DNA of 64,000 nucleotides from Flavobacterium branchiarum (GTDB taxonomy: Bacteria; Bacteroidota; Bacteroidia; Flavobacteriales; Flavobacteriaceae). This document shows positions 15,474 through 25,020 of the stretch, piece by piece. The notes beneath the pieces are model-generated. The model was not told the DNA's origin and ran no database searches. It was given only the letters and a program-made list of their open reading frames with translations. The position numbers and the translations under genes were made by a program. Numbering within the stretch: position 1 is the first letter of the stretch; each line of letters begins with the position of its first letter. Location: contig NZ_JAUFQQ010000003.1 in the NCBI RefSeq assembly GCF_030409845.1, positions 2,046,001 to 2,110,000 on the forward strand. The letters run 5' to 3'.

Positions 15474-18089
15474 ATGAAGTATATAATTTCAGCATGCTTT
15501 TTTTTACTCAGTCTGAGTATGTTCTCCCAAAAAATCAATGTAACAATTGATCAAACAATTACGCTAAAAGAATTGTTTAAGCAAATAGAAAGTCAAACTG
15601 ATTTTAAATTTGCTTTTACAGATCAAATAGACACCAATCAAAAATATTTTACTTCAAAACAGACTTATAAGAAACTCGAAATAGAGAAACTTATCCCTGA
15701 ATTGAACAAGGTAACATCAATTCAATTTTCAATTGTTGGAAATAATATTTTTGTTAAGCCTAAAACGTCCAAAGGATCTAAAAAAAAAATTAAGTTGACA
15801 GGGGTGATTTCTGATGAAAAAAAACAACCCGTTATAGGTGCCAATGTTTATATCAAAGAAATAAAAACGGGTACTACAACAGATCTTAATGGAAAGTTTA
15901 CGATCGAATTACCACAAGGAGATTATACGGTTTTAACAAGTTATGTAGGATATCGAAATCAAGAAAAACAAATTACAATTACAGATGATATTGTAATACG
16001 TTTCTCGATGGAATCAGATAGCAACCAATTAGATCAGGTAGTCGTTACAAGCTCTAAAGCTGTTGATGTAAAAAATACTCAAATGAGTGTCAATAGATTA
16101 ACAATGGAAGAAATAAAAAGAATTCCATCTGCAATGGGCGAGCCAGATCCTTTAAAGTCGATATTAACCTTACCAGGGGTAACAAATGCAGGAGAAGGTT
16201 CTTCAGGATTTAATGTACGTGGAGGAGCTGCCGATCAAAATTTAATTCTTTTAGATGGAGCGCCTGTATTTGGTGATTCGCATATGCTTGGTTTTTTCTC
16301 TATTTTTAATGCCGATATCGTTAACGGATTAGATTTATACAAAGGAGGTATTCCGTCTAAATTTGGTGGTAGGGTTTCATCTGTACTTGATGTAACCCAA
16401 CAAGCAGGAGATTTTGAAAAGTTTAAGGTAAATGGTGGTATCGGACTTATCTCAAGTAGGCTTCTGGTACAGGGGCCAATAAAAAAAGATAAAGGTTCTT
16501 TTATAATTTCTGGACGTACCTCTTATGCACATTTATTTTTAAGATTGGAAGATGGTAATACCAATGTAATTAAGTTTTATGATGTCAATGCCAAGCTAAA
16601 TTATCGGTTTAATGCGAATAATACGCTTAGTTTCTCGGGATATTTAGGAAGTGATGTTTTTAGTTTTAATAAAGATTTAACTACCTCTTTCGGGAATATA
16701 ATGGGGACAGTAAACTGGAAACATCGTTTCTCAGATAATTTAAATACAAATCTATCTGCTTTTTACAGTGAGTATAAATTCAATCTTGGCATAAAAACCG
16801 ATAAGTTTGATTGGGAGAATACGGTTAAAACATATGGACTGAAATACAATTGGAATCAATCGATAACTCAAAAGTTTAAACTAAACTATGGAATTGAAGC
16901 GATATATTACAATTTTAATCCCGGAACAATACGACCTAGAGGGACTGATTCAGAATACAATTACCAGCAATTTGATAAAAAATATGCTTTTGAGTCTGCT
17001 ATCTACATTGATTTAGAGCATCAGATTACTGAAAAATTAAACCTTCGCTACGGACTTCGTTACAGTTCATTTTATCGTATGGGTAAAGAGAATGTATATA
17101 CTTATGAAGATGGAAATCCAGTAGTATATAATCCAGTGTATAACATTTATCAAAGAGCAATCCCAACGGGTATAACTTCCTATAAAAGTGGTGAGATTAT
17201 AAGTAATTTTAATAATTTTGAACCTCGTGCTTCATTATCTTATGCTTTTAATGATAATAATTCTGTTAAGGCAAGTTATAATAGAATGGCACAATACATT
17301 CATATGTTATCTAATTCTAGATACCCACTTCCGATGAATATCTGGACTCCAAGTGGTCCATACGCAAAGCCACAACTAGCAGATCAATATGCGGTAGGTT
17401 ATTTTGCGAATCTCAATGATCGTGCTTATTCTTTTGAAGGTGAATTGTTTTATAAAAAAATTCAAAATAGAATTGATTATATCGATGGGGCAAATATAGT
17501 CGCCAATAATCAGATAGAAAGAGTAATCCTTAACGGAGATGCTAGAGCATATGGAATGGAACTATTATTTAGAAAAAATACTGGTAGGTTCACAGGATGG
17601 GTATCTTATACATTATCCAAAGCTGAACAAAAAACTCCTGGAAGAACACCACAAGAACCTGGTATAGCTAATGGCAAATGGTATCTATCATCATATGATA
17701 AGTTACACAATTTAAATGTTGTGGGTAGCTATGAGCTAAATCATAAATGGTCTTTTAATGCTAATTTCACTTTGCAATCTGGGCAACCAGTTACTTATGC
17801 AGATGGTTATTATGAACTAGCCGGATTTAATGTACCGAATTTCATGCAGAGAAATGAAAATAGACTCCCTACATATCATCACTTAGATTTGGCAGCAACT
17901 TATACACCAAAACCAGATAAAAAGAAAGGATGGCAAAGCTATTGGGTATTTAGCATATATAACATTTATAACAGAAGAAATGCGGCGACTATGTCGTTTT
18001 CTACAAATGACAAAACGGGTATAAATGAAACAAAAAAACTATCAATCTACGGATTGGTACCAGGAGTTTCATATAATTTTAAATTTTAA
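15474..18089 (+). CDS. TonB-dependent receptor with STN and carboxypeptidase-like domains
   Basis: Outer-membrane receptor of 871 residues: a signal peptide (FFLLSLSMFS), then an N-terminal STN/secretin-like signalling domain (about 22-100, TITLKELFKQIESQTDFKFAF). A CarboxypepD-reg-like beta-sandwich follows (about 108-185, GVISDEKKQPVIGANVYI...YVGYRNQ), then the plug (ILTLPGVTNAGEGSSGFNVR, LLDGAPVF) and a barrel ending in SYNFKF. The STN domain links it to the upstream sigma/FecR pair for ligand-dependent signalling. The partner gene is DUF4249, not SusD, so it is not a SusCD glycan importer. The substrate is unknown; iron chelates or peptides are possibilities. Confidence 0.88.
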   Translation: MKYIISACFFLLSLSMFSQKINVTIDQTITLKELFKQIESQTDFKFAFTDQIDTNQKYFTSKQTYKKLEIEKLIPELNKVTSIQFSIVGNNIFVKPKTSKGSKKKIKLTGVISDEKKQPVIGANVYIKEIKTGTTTDLNGKFTIELPQGDYTVLTSYVGYRNQEKQITITDDIVIRFSMESDSNQLDQVVVTSSKAVDVKNTQMSVNRLTMEEIKRIPSAMGEPDPLKSILTLPGVTNAGEGSSGFNVRGGAADQNLILLDGAPVFGDSHMLGFFSIFNADIVNGLDLYKGGIPSKFGGRVSSVLDVTQQAGDFEKFKVNGGIGLISSRLLVQGPIKKDKGSFIISGRTSYAHLFLRLEDGNTNVIKFYDVNAKLNYRFNANNTLSFSGYLGSDVFSFNKDLTTSFGNIMGTVNWKHRFSDNLNTNLSAFYSEYKFNLGIKTDKFDWENTVKTYGLKYNWNQSITQKFKLNYGIEAIYYNFNPGTIRPRGTDSEYNYQQFDKKYAFESAIYIDLEHQITEKLNLRYGLRYSSFYRMGKENVYTYEDGNPVVYNPVYNIYQRAIPTGITSYKSGEIISNFNNFEPRASLSYAFNDNNSVKASYNRMAQYIHMLSNSRYPLPMNIWTPSGPYAKPQLADQYAVGYFANLNDRAYSFEGELFYKKIQNRIDYIDGANIVANNQIERVILNGDARAYGMELLFRKNTGRFTGWVSYTLSKAEQKTPGRTPQEPGIANGKWYLSSYDKLHNLNVVGSYELNHKWSFNANFTLQSGQPVTYADGYYELAGFNVPNFMQRNENRLPTYHHLDLAATYTPKPDKKKGWQSYWVFSIYNIYNRRNAATMSFSTNDKTGINETKKLSIYGLVPGVSYNFKF

Positions 18090-18093
18090 TAGC

Positions 18094-18933
18094 ATGAAAC
18101 AGTCCATAAAAAATATTTTTAAAAGTAAGCCACTAGTATTGTTTAGCCTATTTTTTATAATCTTATTATCCTCTTGTGAGGAAGTTGTAACACTTGACTT
18201 AGAAACGGGAGAAGCTAAAATAGTGGTTGATGCTGAAATTCTTTGGAATAAAGGAACTGATGGAAAAGAACAAATTATAAAAATTAGCAAAATGGCACCT
18301 TATTACAATAATTCTGTGCCTAAAGTTTCTGGAGCACAGGTAAGAATTGTAAATAGCAATGGTGATTCTTTTGCATTTACCGAATCTGCTCCAGGTTCGT
18401 ATGTATGTACTGATTTTGTTCCTGTTCTTAATATGGAATATACGCTACATGTTGTGGTAGAAGGCAAAAGCTTCACAGCGGTTGAAAAACTAACATCGGT
18501 AACTCCTATTAAAAGAATTGAGCAGAAATATGTACCTGACGTAACGGGGCCCGATTTACTTGAGCTAGCATTTTTCTATGATGATCCTGCTGATGAAGAC
18601 AATTTTTATCTGACGAATTTTAAAACAGATTTCCTTATATTACCATCTTATGCAATGTCAAATGATGATTTTTCTAATGGAAATGAAATGAACGAAAGGT
18701 TTTCGGATGAGAAGTTGAAACCAGGAAAAACTATTGGAATTATACACCGTGGTATTTCTCAAAATTTTTATAATTATATGAGTTTAATTATTGAAGCATC
18801 AAACTGGAATCCATTTACTACAACACCAGCAAATATTAGGGGGAATGTTATAAATTCAAATGATTCAAGTGATTATGCTTTTGGATATTTTAGGCTTTGT
18901 GAAGCCGTTACTACTTCATATACAATGAAATAA
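18094..18933 (+). CDS. DUF4249 lipoprotein, receptor partner
   Basis: Lipoprotein of 280 residues with lipobox LLSSC (Cys about 28) followed by EE, suggesting surface exposure. The body matches DUF4249: after the Cys, VTLDLETGEAKIVVDAEIL, then a beta-rich domain with SGAQVRIVNSNG, PGSYVCTDF, YTLHVVVEGKSF and a C-terminal half ending in FGYFRLCEAV. These proteins are encoded next to TonB receptors much as SusD is next to SusC, and are presumed surface partners. It starts four bases after the receptor stop. The frame extends upstream inside the receptor gene, but the lipoprotein signal fixes the start at 18094. Confidence 0.85.
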   Translation: MKQSIKNIFKSKPLVLFSLFFIILLSSCEEVVTLDLETGEAKIVVDAEILWNKGTDGKEQIIKISKMAPYYNNSVPKVSGAQVRIVNSNGDSFAFTESAPGSYVCTDFVPVLNMEYTLHVVVEGKSFTAVEKLTSVTPIKRIEQKYVPDVTGPDLLELAFFYDDPADEDNFYLTNFKTDFLILPSYAMSNDDFSNGNEMNERFSDEKLKPGKTIGIIHRGISQNFYNYMSLIIEASNWNPFTTTPANIRGNVINSNDSSDYAFGYFRLCEAVTTSYTMK

Positions 18934-18961
18934 CAATAGAATTTAGAATTTTTTTGTTTAA

Positions 18962-19003
18962 ATACGCCTAACATATGAAAACTACGTTAGGCATATTTTT
19001 TTA
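18962..19003. terminator. Bidirectional terminator between convergent units
   Basis: A GCCTAAC/GTTAGGC stem extended by ATAC/ATAT-type pairs, with a T-run on the right and A-rich sequence on the left. It separates the DUF4249 gene (+) from the response regulator (-). Confidence 0.75.
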
Positions 19004-19018
19004 TTTTAAAAGGAAGTT

Positions 19019-19705
19019 TTAATTTATTTTGAGATTGTTTTTATAAGTGCGTCCTATTGGCAATTCTTTACCATTTTTTAGTAGTACAGTACGCGAATTA
19101 AAAGAAGCGATATGATCTTTAAGAATAAGATAGGATTTGTGGATTCTTATAAATCCGAGATGGCGATGCATCTCTTCAAATTTAGTCATTCGTTCCAGTA
19201 CCATATGATTTTTGTATCGGGATACAATTTTTATATATTCACCAAAACCTTCTATCCAATATATATCATTGAGTTTGATCTTATTAATAATGTAATCGGA
19301 CTTAAACATAATAAAATCCTCTATAGTATCTTTTGCATGTTTAAAAAGATAATATTCTTTTGCTTTGGTTATGGCTTTTTCAAAACGTTCAAAACTTATC
19401 GGTTTTATGAGATAATCAATAACATCAAGTTCAAAAGCCTTAGCTGCATGTTGCTCTTCTGCAGTGATAAAAATACAAAGCGAGTTGTTTTTAGTGCTTT
19501 TTAAAAGTTCTATGCCGTTTATGTTTGGCATATTTATATCAAGAATTAATAAATCAACCTCGTTTTGATTTAGGAACAAAATTGCATTTTCAGGATCATT
19601 AAATGTATTTAATAAATTGATTCCTTTAAGATTTGAACAATAGGTTTTAATAAGCTCAAGAGCAGGATACTCATCGTCAACAGCTATAGTTTGTAAATCT
19701 TTCAT
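19019..19705 (-). CDS. LytTR-family response regulator
   Basis: Response regulator of 228 residues. The receiver domain (about 1-118) starts with AVDDE, has the phospho-acceptor Asp in LLILDINMPNING (about 53), a Thr/Ser at FITA and Lys in IDYLIKPIS. The DNA-binding LytTR domain (about 130-228) shows IYWIEGFGEYIKI, MTKFEEMHRHLGFIRIHKSY, SRTVLLKNGKELPIGRTY. Its start overlaps the stop of the kinase gene by four bases, so the pair is one operon. The adjacent divergent transport genes and a LytTR-like direct repeat in the shared spacer make those genes the likely targets. Confidence 0.9.
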   Translation of the reverse strand: MKDLQTIAVDDEYPALELIKTYCSNLKGINLLNTFNDPENAILFLNQNEVDLLILDINMPNINGIELLKSTKNNSLCIFITAEEQHAAKAFELDVIDYLIKPISFERFEKAITKAKEYYLFKHAKDTIEDFIMFKSDYIINKIKLNDIYWIEGFGEYIKIVSRYKNHMVLERMTKFEEMHRHLGFIRIHKSYLILKDHIASFNSRTVLLKNGKELPIGRTYKNNLKIN

Positions 19706-20802
19706 ATTTTAATTTTGAGGGTAGAAAAGTACGTTTTATTTGACGATTCTTCAACTAGTTCATAATTTTCTGCATATTGAATACTTAATATTTTCCTTAA
19801 TGCTGTCATTCCCATTCCTTTGTAAGTATTGTTTTTAATATTGCTATCGTGCTTAGATATAGAATTGGCAACTTTGAGAACAACATTATCTTCGTCCTTG
19901 TAAAACTGAATATTTATATACGCCTCCTTTTCATTACCAATGCCAGAATGTTTTAGTGCATTTTCAAAAAGCGCAAAATATACCGAAGGAGGTATTTCTA
20001 ATTGTTCCTGAATTTCTTCATCATTGAGTTCAAATTCTATAGCAAGTGTATTGTTATATTTTAGTTGATATAAACCAGCAAGTGCTTTAATCATTTCAAA
20101 CTCCTTTAGAATTGTAATTGTATTCTTGTCTGTTTCATATATAACATACTGAAGTAGCTGGCTTAATTGTAATATAGCTTCCGAAGTATTTTTTTGTGGA
20201 TTATAACTTCCTGAATAGATGTTATTAAGGGTGTTTAATAAAAAGTGTGGATTTATTTTAGACTTCATTAAATTAAGATCTGTCTCATTTTTTTTAGATT
20301 CTAAATTTTTATAGTCATATTCTATTAAAAATTTATGCTTTGATATTCCTAAAAATGAGGCTACTAAGATTATAATACTTTGAGAAGCATAAACGCTAAT
20401 TAAAAAAAGGCTTTCATTCGAGTCATAAATAGGATTAACATAAAATTTTGGTTCTACAAGTAAACGCAGTAAAGAAGTAATTATAAATAAAATCAGCGCA
20501 TACAATATATACTCAGGATATTTATTTGTCTGATAATAAGTAGGAACGAGATACGAATAACATACAATGTAAAGTACGCTATTCACTACCATCGTAAACA
20601 GTACGCTATAAAGTGCATCGGGCATAGTAGCAAAATGAAGTGTACTATATATAATGACTACAGTATAGGTGATAAAAAAAATACAATGTTGAAATGTTAT
20701 TAGATTATTCCACTGTTTTGTCATTAATCGACTTATAATCTTTTGTTCAAAGAGAAGTCGGAATGCAATTAGCAGAATAATAATGTTTATTAGTAAAATC
20801 AT
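19702..20802 (-). CDS. LytS/YehU-type sensor histidine kinase
   Basis: Membrane histidine kinase of 366 residues. Roughly five membrane helices fill residues 1-160, followed by the His_kinase (PF06580) phospho-acceptor block KINPHFLLNTLNNIYSG (His about 188). A reduced HATPase domain follows, with N box ALFENALKHSG and G-box KGMGMTALRKIL. There is no large periplasmic sensor domain, so the input is probably read within the membrane or through a partner transporter. Paired with the LytTR regulator and divergent from DUF2490-CitMHS-symporter genes, it is a candidate sensor of citrate or dicarboxylates. Confidence 0.88.
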   Translation of the reverse strand: MILLINIIILLIAFRLLFEQKIISRLMTKQWNNLITFQHCIFFITYTVVIIYSTLHFATMPDALYSVLFTMVVNSVLYIVCYSYLVPTYYQTNKYPEYILYALILFIITSLLRLLVEPKFYVNPIYDSNESLFLISVYASQSIIILVASFLGISKHKFLIEYDYKNLESKKNETDLNLMKSKINPHFLLNTLNNIYSGSYNPQKNTSEAILQLSQLLQYVIYETDKNTITILKEFEMIKALAGLYQLKYNNTLAIEFELNDEEIQEQLEIPPSVYFALFENALKHSGIGNEKEAYINIQFYKDEDNVVLKVANSISKHDSNIKNNTYKGMGMTALRKILSIQYAENYELVEESSNKTYFSTLKIKI

Positions 20803-20885
20803 ACTTTTTTATTATAAAAATTACTTACCGCTCAAAAAAAAGCATTTAAAATTACATATATCATTTTATTCAAATAGTCTTATTG

Positions 20886-20916
20886 TGTAGTTCACTTATT
20901 AAATATGTCGTTCATT
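20886..20916 (+). promoter_or_regulatory. Predicted LytTR-regulator binding site (direct repeat)
   Basis: TGTAGTTCACT (20886-20896) and TGTCGTTCATT (20906-20916) are imperfect direct repeats 20 bases apart, with the GTTCA core typical of LytTR-domain operators. The site is in the divergent spacer, about 70 bases upstream of the DUF2490 start, where an activator would bind. The match is by eye. Confidence 0.5.
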
Positions 20917-20984
20917 GAAAATTAGATTTTTTCCAGATACCATTCGCATACTTTTATCACAACCAAAATTTAACAATAACCAAA

Positions 20985-21671
20985 ATGAATGTAAAAAATA
21001 TATCAATCCTATTTTTTTTAATGCTGTTTTCTATTACGAGTAATGCACAGCAAGATAATCTTAATACATGGTTTCAATATACTATGTCGGCAAAATTAAA
21101 TAAAAAATACAGCTTTACTGCTTTATCGCAATATCGCTCATATGATTTGGTCAAAGATTCACGGCTTTTTTTAGTATCAACCTATTTAGAGAGAAAGTTA
21201 GATAATGATATTTACCCGGCTATGGGATATATGTTTCTTATTTTAGAGCCCTACACGAATGACACGGAAAAAAAAATACGTTATGAAAATCGACCTTTTC
21301 AACAGATATCTTTTAGAAATAAAATAGGAAGAACATCATTAACGCATCGTTATAGGATCGAAGAACGTTTTTTGACAAATCCAAATGATTTTATTGTGAG
21401 ACTTAGGTATCTTCTTTCATTTAAAATCCCATTAAATAAAGCAACAGAAAAAAATATTTTATACGGTATACTTAAAAATGAGATACGTATGAATGTTGTA
21501 AAAGACGAACAGTTCGACAGTAATAGACTTACCGCAGGTCTTGGAATCAATATGGGCGAGAAAGCAGCTTTAGAATTCTCTTTTATCAATCAACTCAGCG
21601 ATTCAGATACTAGTAATTATGTGTTACTAGGTTTTAGAAATTCATTCGACTGGTCAAAATCTGAAAATTAA
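20985..21671 (+). CDS. DUF2490 outer-membrane protein
   Basis: Protein of 228 residues with a signal peptide (ISILFFLMLFSITSNAQ) and a DUF2490 body made of alternating beta-strands: LNTWFQYTMSAKLNKKYSF, HRYRIEERFL, FIVRLRYLLSF, AALEFSFINQL, ending with an aromatic strand (GFRNSFDW). The pattern suggests a small outer-membrane beta-barrel. It is first in a three-gene run with two carboxylate transporters, so it may serve as an outer-membrane channel or auxiliary factor for their substrates. This is an inference from position. Confidence 0.75.
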   Translation: MNVKNISILFFLMLFSITSNAQQDNLNTWFQYTMSAKLNKKYSFTALSQYRSYDLVKDSRLFLVSTYLERKLDNDIYPAMGYMFLILEPYTNDTEKKIRYENRPFQQISFRNKIGRTSLTHRYRIEERFLTNPNDFIVRLRYLLSFKIPLNKATEKNILYGILKNEIRMNVVKDEQFDSNRLTAGLGINMGEKAALEFSFINQLSDSDTSNYVLLGFRNSFDWSKSEN

Positions 21672-21690
21672 TAACTTAAAACATTTTATC

Positions 21691-22983
21691 ATGCTCACAA
21701 TATTAGGTTTTGCAATGATTATCGTATTCATGTACCTTATCATGTCTAAAAAACTATTTCCGCTAACAGCGCTAATACTTATACCAATAATTTTTGCTCT
21801 TTTTGGTGGTTTTGCATCAGATATAGGTACTATAGTTATGGATGGCTTAAAGAATATTGCTCCCACGGGTGTGATGCTTATTTTTGGTATCCTCTTTTTT
21901 AGCATAATGATTGATGCTGGACTATTTGATCCATTAGTCAATTTGATACTCAAACAAGTAAAAGGTGATCCTGTGAAAATTGCGTTCGGTACAGCAATAT
22001 TAACAGTTCTAGTATCATTAGATGGAGATGGAGCCACAACGTATATGATTGTGGTAGCAGCAATGTTACCATTGTATAAAAAATTAGGGATGAACCCATT
22101 AGTTTTATCCTGTATCATAATGCTTGGTGGTGGCGTAATGAATATTCTCCCTTGGGGCGGACCTACTGCAAGAGCTATGACTACACTTCAGATGGATGCA
22201 ACAGAACTTTTTGTACCAATGATACCTGTAGTAATTGGCGGTGTAGTTTGGGTTCTTTTATGTTCAGTATGGCTCGGAATAAAAGAAAAAAAGAGAATTT
22301 CAAAACCTGATTTTGTAAATCCATATTTAGATAACGAAGAAATAATAGGGGTACAACGCCAATTAAAAAGACCAGGACTTATATGGTTTAATCTAGCATT
22401 GACACTTACACTTATGGCTACAATGATGTTTAATGTATTGCCTCTTGCTGTTTCATTCATGATTGCTTTTTGTATAGCTCTTATCATCAACTATCCTAAA
22501 ATAGAGGAGCAACAAAAAGTTCTAAAATTACATGCTGCTAATGCGCTATCGGTAGCATCAATGATTTTTGCTGCTGGTATATTTACAGGTATACTATCTG
22601 GAACAGGGATGATGGATGCTATGGCAAAATCAATGATATCTGTAATACCAGATACTTGGGGTAGTTTATTTCCAATTATAACTGCCGTAACAAGTGCACC
22701 ATTAACATTTTTTTTAAGCAATGACGCTTATTATTTTGGAATATTGCCTCTTATTACAGAAACAGGACTTCATCTTGGAGCTACAAAATTAGAAATTGGT
22801 ACTGCTTCATTAATAGGTCAAGGCGTACACTTGTTAAGTCCATTGGTACCATCTACTTATCTATTAGTCGGTTTAGCAGGAGTTGACTTTTCAGATCATT
22901 TAAAGTTCACATTAAAATGGGCATTAGGATCGTCACTTGCAATGCTAATTACCGCAATTATTATGGGACTAATTACTTTTTAA
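21691..22983 (+). CDS. CitMHS-family citrate transporter
   Basis: Inner-membrane transporter of 430 residues with about 12 helices. It matches CitMHS (metal-citrate:H+ symporter): MLTILGFAMIIVFMYLIMSK, GLKNIAPTGVMLIFGILFF, VSLDGDGATTYMIV, GGGVMNILPWGGPTARA, and near the end FFLSNDAYYFGILPL and LLSPLVPSTYLLVG. Known members take up citrate complexed with Mg or Ca. It starts 19 bases after the DUF2490 stop and is followed 35 bases later by another carboxylate carrier. It is probably controlled by the neighbouring kinase/LytTR pair. Confidence 0.88.
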   Translation: MLTILGFAMIIVFMYLIMSKKLFPLTALILIPIIFALFGGFASDIGTIVMDGLKNIAPTGVMLIFGILFFSIMIDAGLFDPLVNLILKQVKGDPVKIAFGTAILTVLVSLDGDGATTYMIVVAAMLPLYKKLGMNPLVLSCIIMLGGGVMNILPWGGPTARAMTTLQMDATELFVPMIPVVIGGVVWVLLCSVWLGIKEKKRISKPDFVNPYLDNEEIIGVQRQLKRPGLIWFNLALTLTLMATMMFNVLPLAVSFMIAFCIALIINYPKIEEQQKVLKLHAANALSVASMIFAAGIFTGILSGTGMMDAMAKSMISVIPDTWGSLFPIITAVTSAPLTFFLSNDAYYFGILPLITETGLHLGATKLEIGTASLIGQGVHLLSPLVPSTYLLVGLAGVDFSDHLKFTLKWALGSSLAMLITAIIMGLITF

Positions 22984-23018
22984 ATAACCTATCTTTGTTA
23001 ATTGTCTAATAATACATA

Positions 23019-24257
23019 ATGGAGAATCAACACTTTATAAACACAGCTGTATCAGGAAAATTTGTAAAAAATTTAGCTTCGTATGTTTTCGCAGCATTGT
23101 TACTTGGTGTTTTTGTAGGTCATTATTTTCCCGAAAAAGGCATTAGCTTAGATTTTTTAGGAACAAGTTTCCTTTATTTAATAGAACCATTTATTCAGCC
23201 TGTTATTTTTTTAACTATTGTAATAGGAGTAAGTGGGGTAGGTAACTTAAAAAAAGTTCGAAGTATCGGACTTAAAGCAATAGCCTATTTCATTATAATT
23301 ACCACAGTAGCAATTTTATTGGGCGTAGCAAGCGCGCTATTTATTGAACCAGGCAAAATTAAAAAAAACGGTATTGCAAGCTTTGATATACCCGCAAAGA
23401 TTAGTGATACAGAATTTACTAATGATTGGTTTAATTATTTGATACTAAACAGACCTTTAATATTACTATTGGTAGCCATATTATTTGGAATTCTATTAAG
23501 CTTTTCCCGACATAGAGAACAATTAGTCATTAAGCTAGAAAAGGTATCACAATTTTTATACAAACTATTAATGTATTTATTTTGCCTTATACCAATTGCT
23601 GCTTTTGGTGGTATGGCTTATTCTGTTTCTAAGTTTGGCATAAATAGCTTATTACCGTTAAGTAAGCTATTAGCGACAACCTATATTACAATGGCCTTTT
23701 TCCTATTCGTAGTCTTAGGCCTTATATTAAGGTATTATAAAATTAGTCTTTGGAAGTTGTTAATCTACATGAAAGAAGAACTACTGATTGTTTTTGGTAC
23801 TTCTTCTTCAAGAACAGCTTTTCCGTTAATTGTTGCTAAACTTGAAAAAGCAGGTTGCAGTAAAGCTGTTGTAGGATTATGTATACCTCTGGGATATAGT
23901 TTTAATTTGGCTGGAGCATGTATATTTTTACCTATTTGCACATTATTTGTTGCTCAGTTATTTGAAATACCGCTGTCTTTAGAGGAAATTATAACTATTA
24001 TTTTGGTAATCTTGGTAACTTCAAAAGTAGCGTCTGGAGTACCCGGATCAGGTTTTATAGCATTGACAATTACCTTTACTACACTGCATACGTTCCCACT
24101 AGAAGCTTTGGTGCTTTTATATAGCGTTGATAAATTTATGAATGAAGCCAGAACGATTACCAATTTTATTGGTAATGCTGTTGGTGCAATAGTTATCTCA
24201 AAATTTGAAAATGATTTTATTCCTAATCCAGAAGTAGATCTTTCGATCAAAAATTGA
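23019..24257 (+). CDS. Dicarboxylate/amino acid:cation symporter (DAACS family)
   Basis: Transporter of 412 residues of the GltP/DctA (SDF) fold. It shows FVGHYFP near helix 1, LIEPFIQPVIFLTIVIGVSG, then the Ser-rich hairpin loop FGTSSSRTAFPLI (HP1, about 252-264), the helix-7 region GYSFNLAGACIF in place of the canonical NMDGT, and HP2 ASGVPGSGFIALT. A C-terminal EARTITNFIGNAVG corresponds to the DxxRTxxNVxGD motif of helix 8, with Asp replaced by Glu and Asn. These substitutions suggest a substrate or ion coupling unlike E. coli DctA. Last gene of the citrate-transport unit. Confidence 0.85.
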   Translation: MENQHFINTAVSGKFVKNLASYVFAALLLGVFVGHYFPEKGISLDFLGTSFLYLIEPFIQPVIFLTIVIGVSGVGNLKKVRSIGLKAIAYFIIITTVAILLGVASALFIEPGKIKKNGIASFDIPAKISDTEFTNDWFNYLILNRPLILLLVAILFGILLSFSRHREQLVIKLEKVSQFLYKLLMYLFCLIPIAAFGGMAYSVSKFGINSLLPLSKLLATTYITMAFFLFVVLGLILRYYKISLWKLLIYMKEELLIVFGTSSSRTAFPLIVAKLEKAGCSKAVVGLCIPLGYSFNLAGACIFLPICTLFVAQLFEIPLSLEEIITIILVILVTSKVASGVPGSGFIALTITFTTLHTFPLEALVLLYSVDKFMNEARTITNFIGNAVGAIVISKFENDFIPNPEVDLSIKN

Positions 24258-24271
24258 ATTTAAGCATTAGC

Positions 24272-24300
24272 TAGAATTATATTTTTAATTCTACTTCTTG
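24272..24300 (+). terminator. Possible weak terminator after the symporter gene
   Basis: TAGAATTA/TAATTCTA 8-bp stem with a six-base loop, but only CTTCTTG follows instead of a clean T-run. Confidence 0.35.
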
Positions 24301-24450
24301 AAATTAGAACATGGATAAAACAGATTTGATTTACAAAAAGCAGCTTTAGAAATAATAAAAAAACTACGTCGAATATTCTAGTTTATGCTGAATTCCTGAG
24401 CGTGTTGAATCTTAATCTCTGCTCACAAAAAAACAACTAACTTTTCTAAT

Positions 24451-24813
24451 TTAGTATCTCTTTTTTTTACCAAATACTAAAATTAAAATTGTTGCATAAA
24501 CTTGAGCTACAACTTGTAATATTGTAATAATACCATTTACAAGATGCAAAGCAAGTTCCTCTTTTATTACTGGTGGCAAAGTATTAATTCCGATAATAAT
24601 TAAAACTAGTAGAATATATTTAATCCATGAAACTTCAAATCTAATTGCTAATCCGATTACAAAAATCAAAAAAATAGTCGTAACGCTAATTATTATATCT
24701 GTTTGTGAGGAAAGAATCTCGGGGGAAAGAAAAAAATTAATAATGCCAAGTCCGGCAGATATAAAAAAAAGATTAGATGCCTTAATATAATTTGGGTTCA
24801 AAGAAAATTTCAT
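24451..24813 (-). CDS. Small four-helix membrane protein, hypothetical
   Basis: Protein of 120 residues with four predicted membrane helices (about 10-30, 38-58, 64-80 and 90-112) and a basic tail GKKKRY. It resembles uncharacterised flavobacterial integral membrane proteins; no catalytic or binding motif is seen. It is monocistronic, with no close neighbours on its strand, and is AT-rich like the surroundings. Function unknown. Confidence 0.6.
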   Translation of the reverse strand: MKFSLNPNYIKASNLFFISAGLGIINFFLSPEILSSQTDIIISVTTIFLIFVIGLAIRFEVSWIKYILLVLIIIGINTLPPVIKEELALHLVNGIITILQVVAQVYATILILVFGKKKRY

Positions 24814-24977
24814 CAGCAGTTATATAAATTTGATGGTATAAAAGTAATAAAAAATTAAAGTGAAAATATTTATAATACAATTTAGATTACTAAATATGCA
24901 CACAATTATTTGACATATAACTTGACTGATTTTTAAAAAGTCTTTATTGTTTTTTATCTATTTTCTCCAATAAAATA

Positions 24978-24985
24978 TACCTTTG
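24978..24985 (+). promoter_or_regulatory. -7 promoter element TACCTTTG
   Basis: A perfect match to TAnnTTTG, 35 bases upstream of the ATG at 25021. The nearest TTG (24947-24949) is about 28 bases away, longer than ideal. Confidence 0.5.
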
Positions 24986-25020
24986 TGATATATTTTTCAC
25001 CTACAAAAAAACATAATTTT

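Noticed and set aside
15474..18933. SusC/SusD glycan-uptake pair
   Set aside because: The partner lipoprotein is DUF4249, not SusD-like, and no glycoside hydrolases are nearby. The STN domain and FecI/FecR indicate a signalling-type receptor instead.
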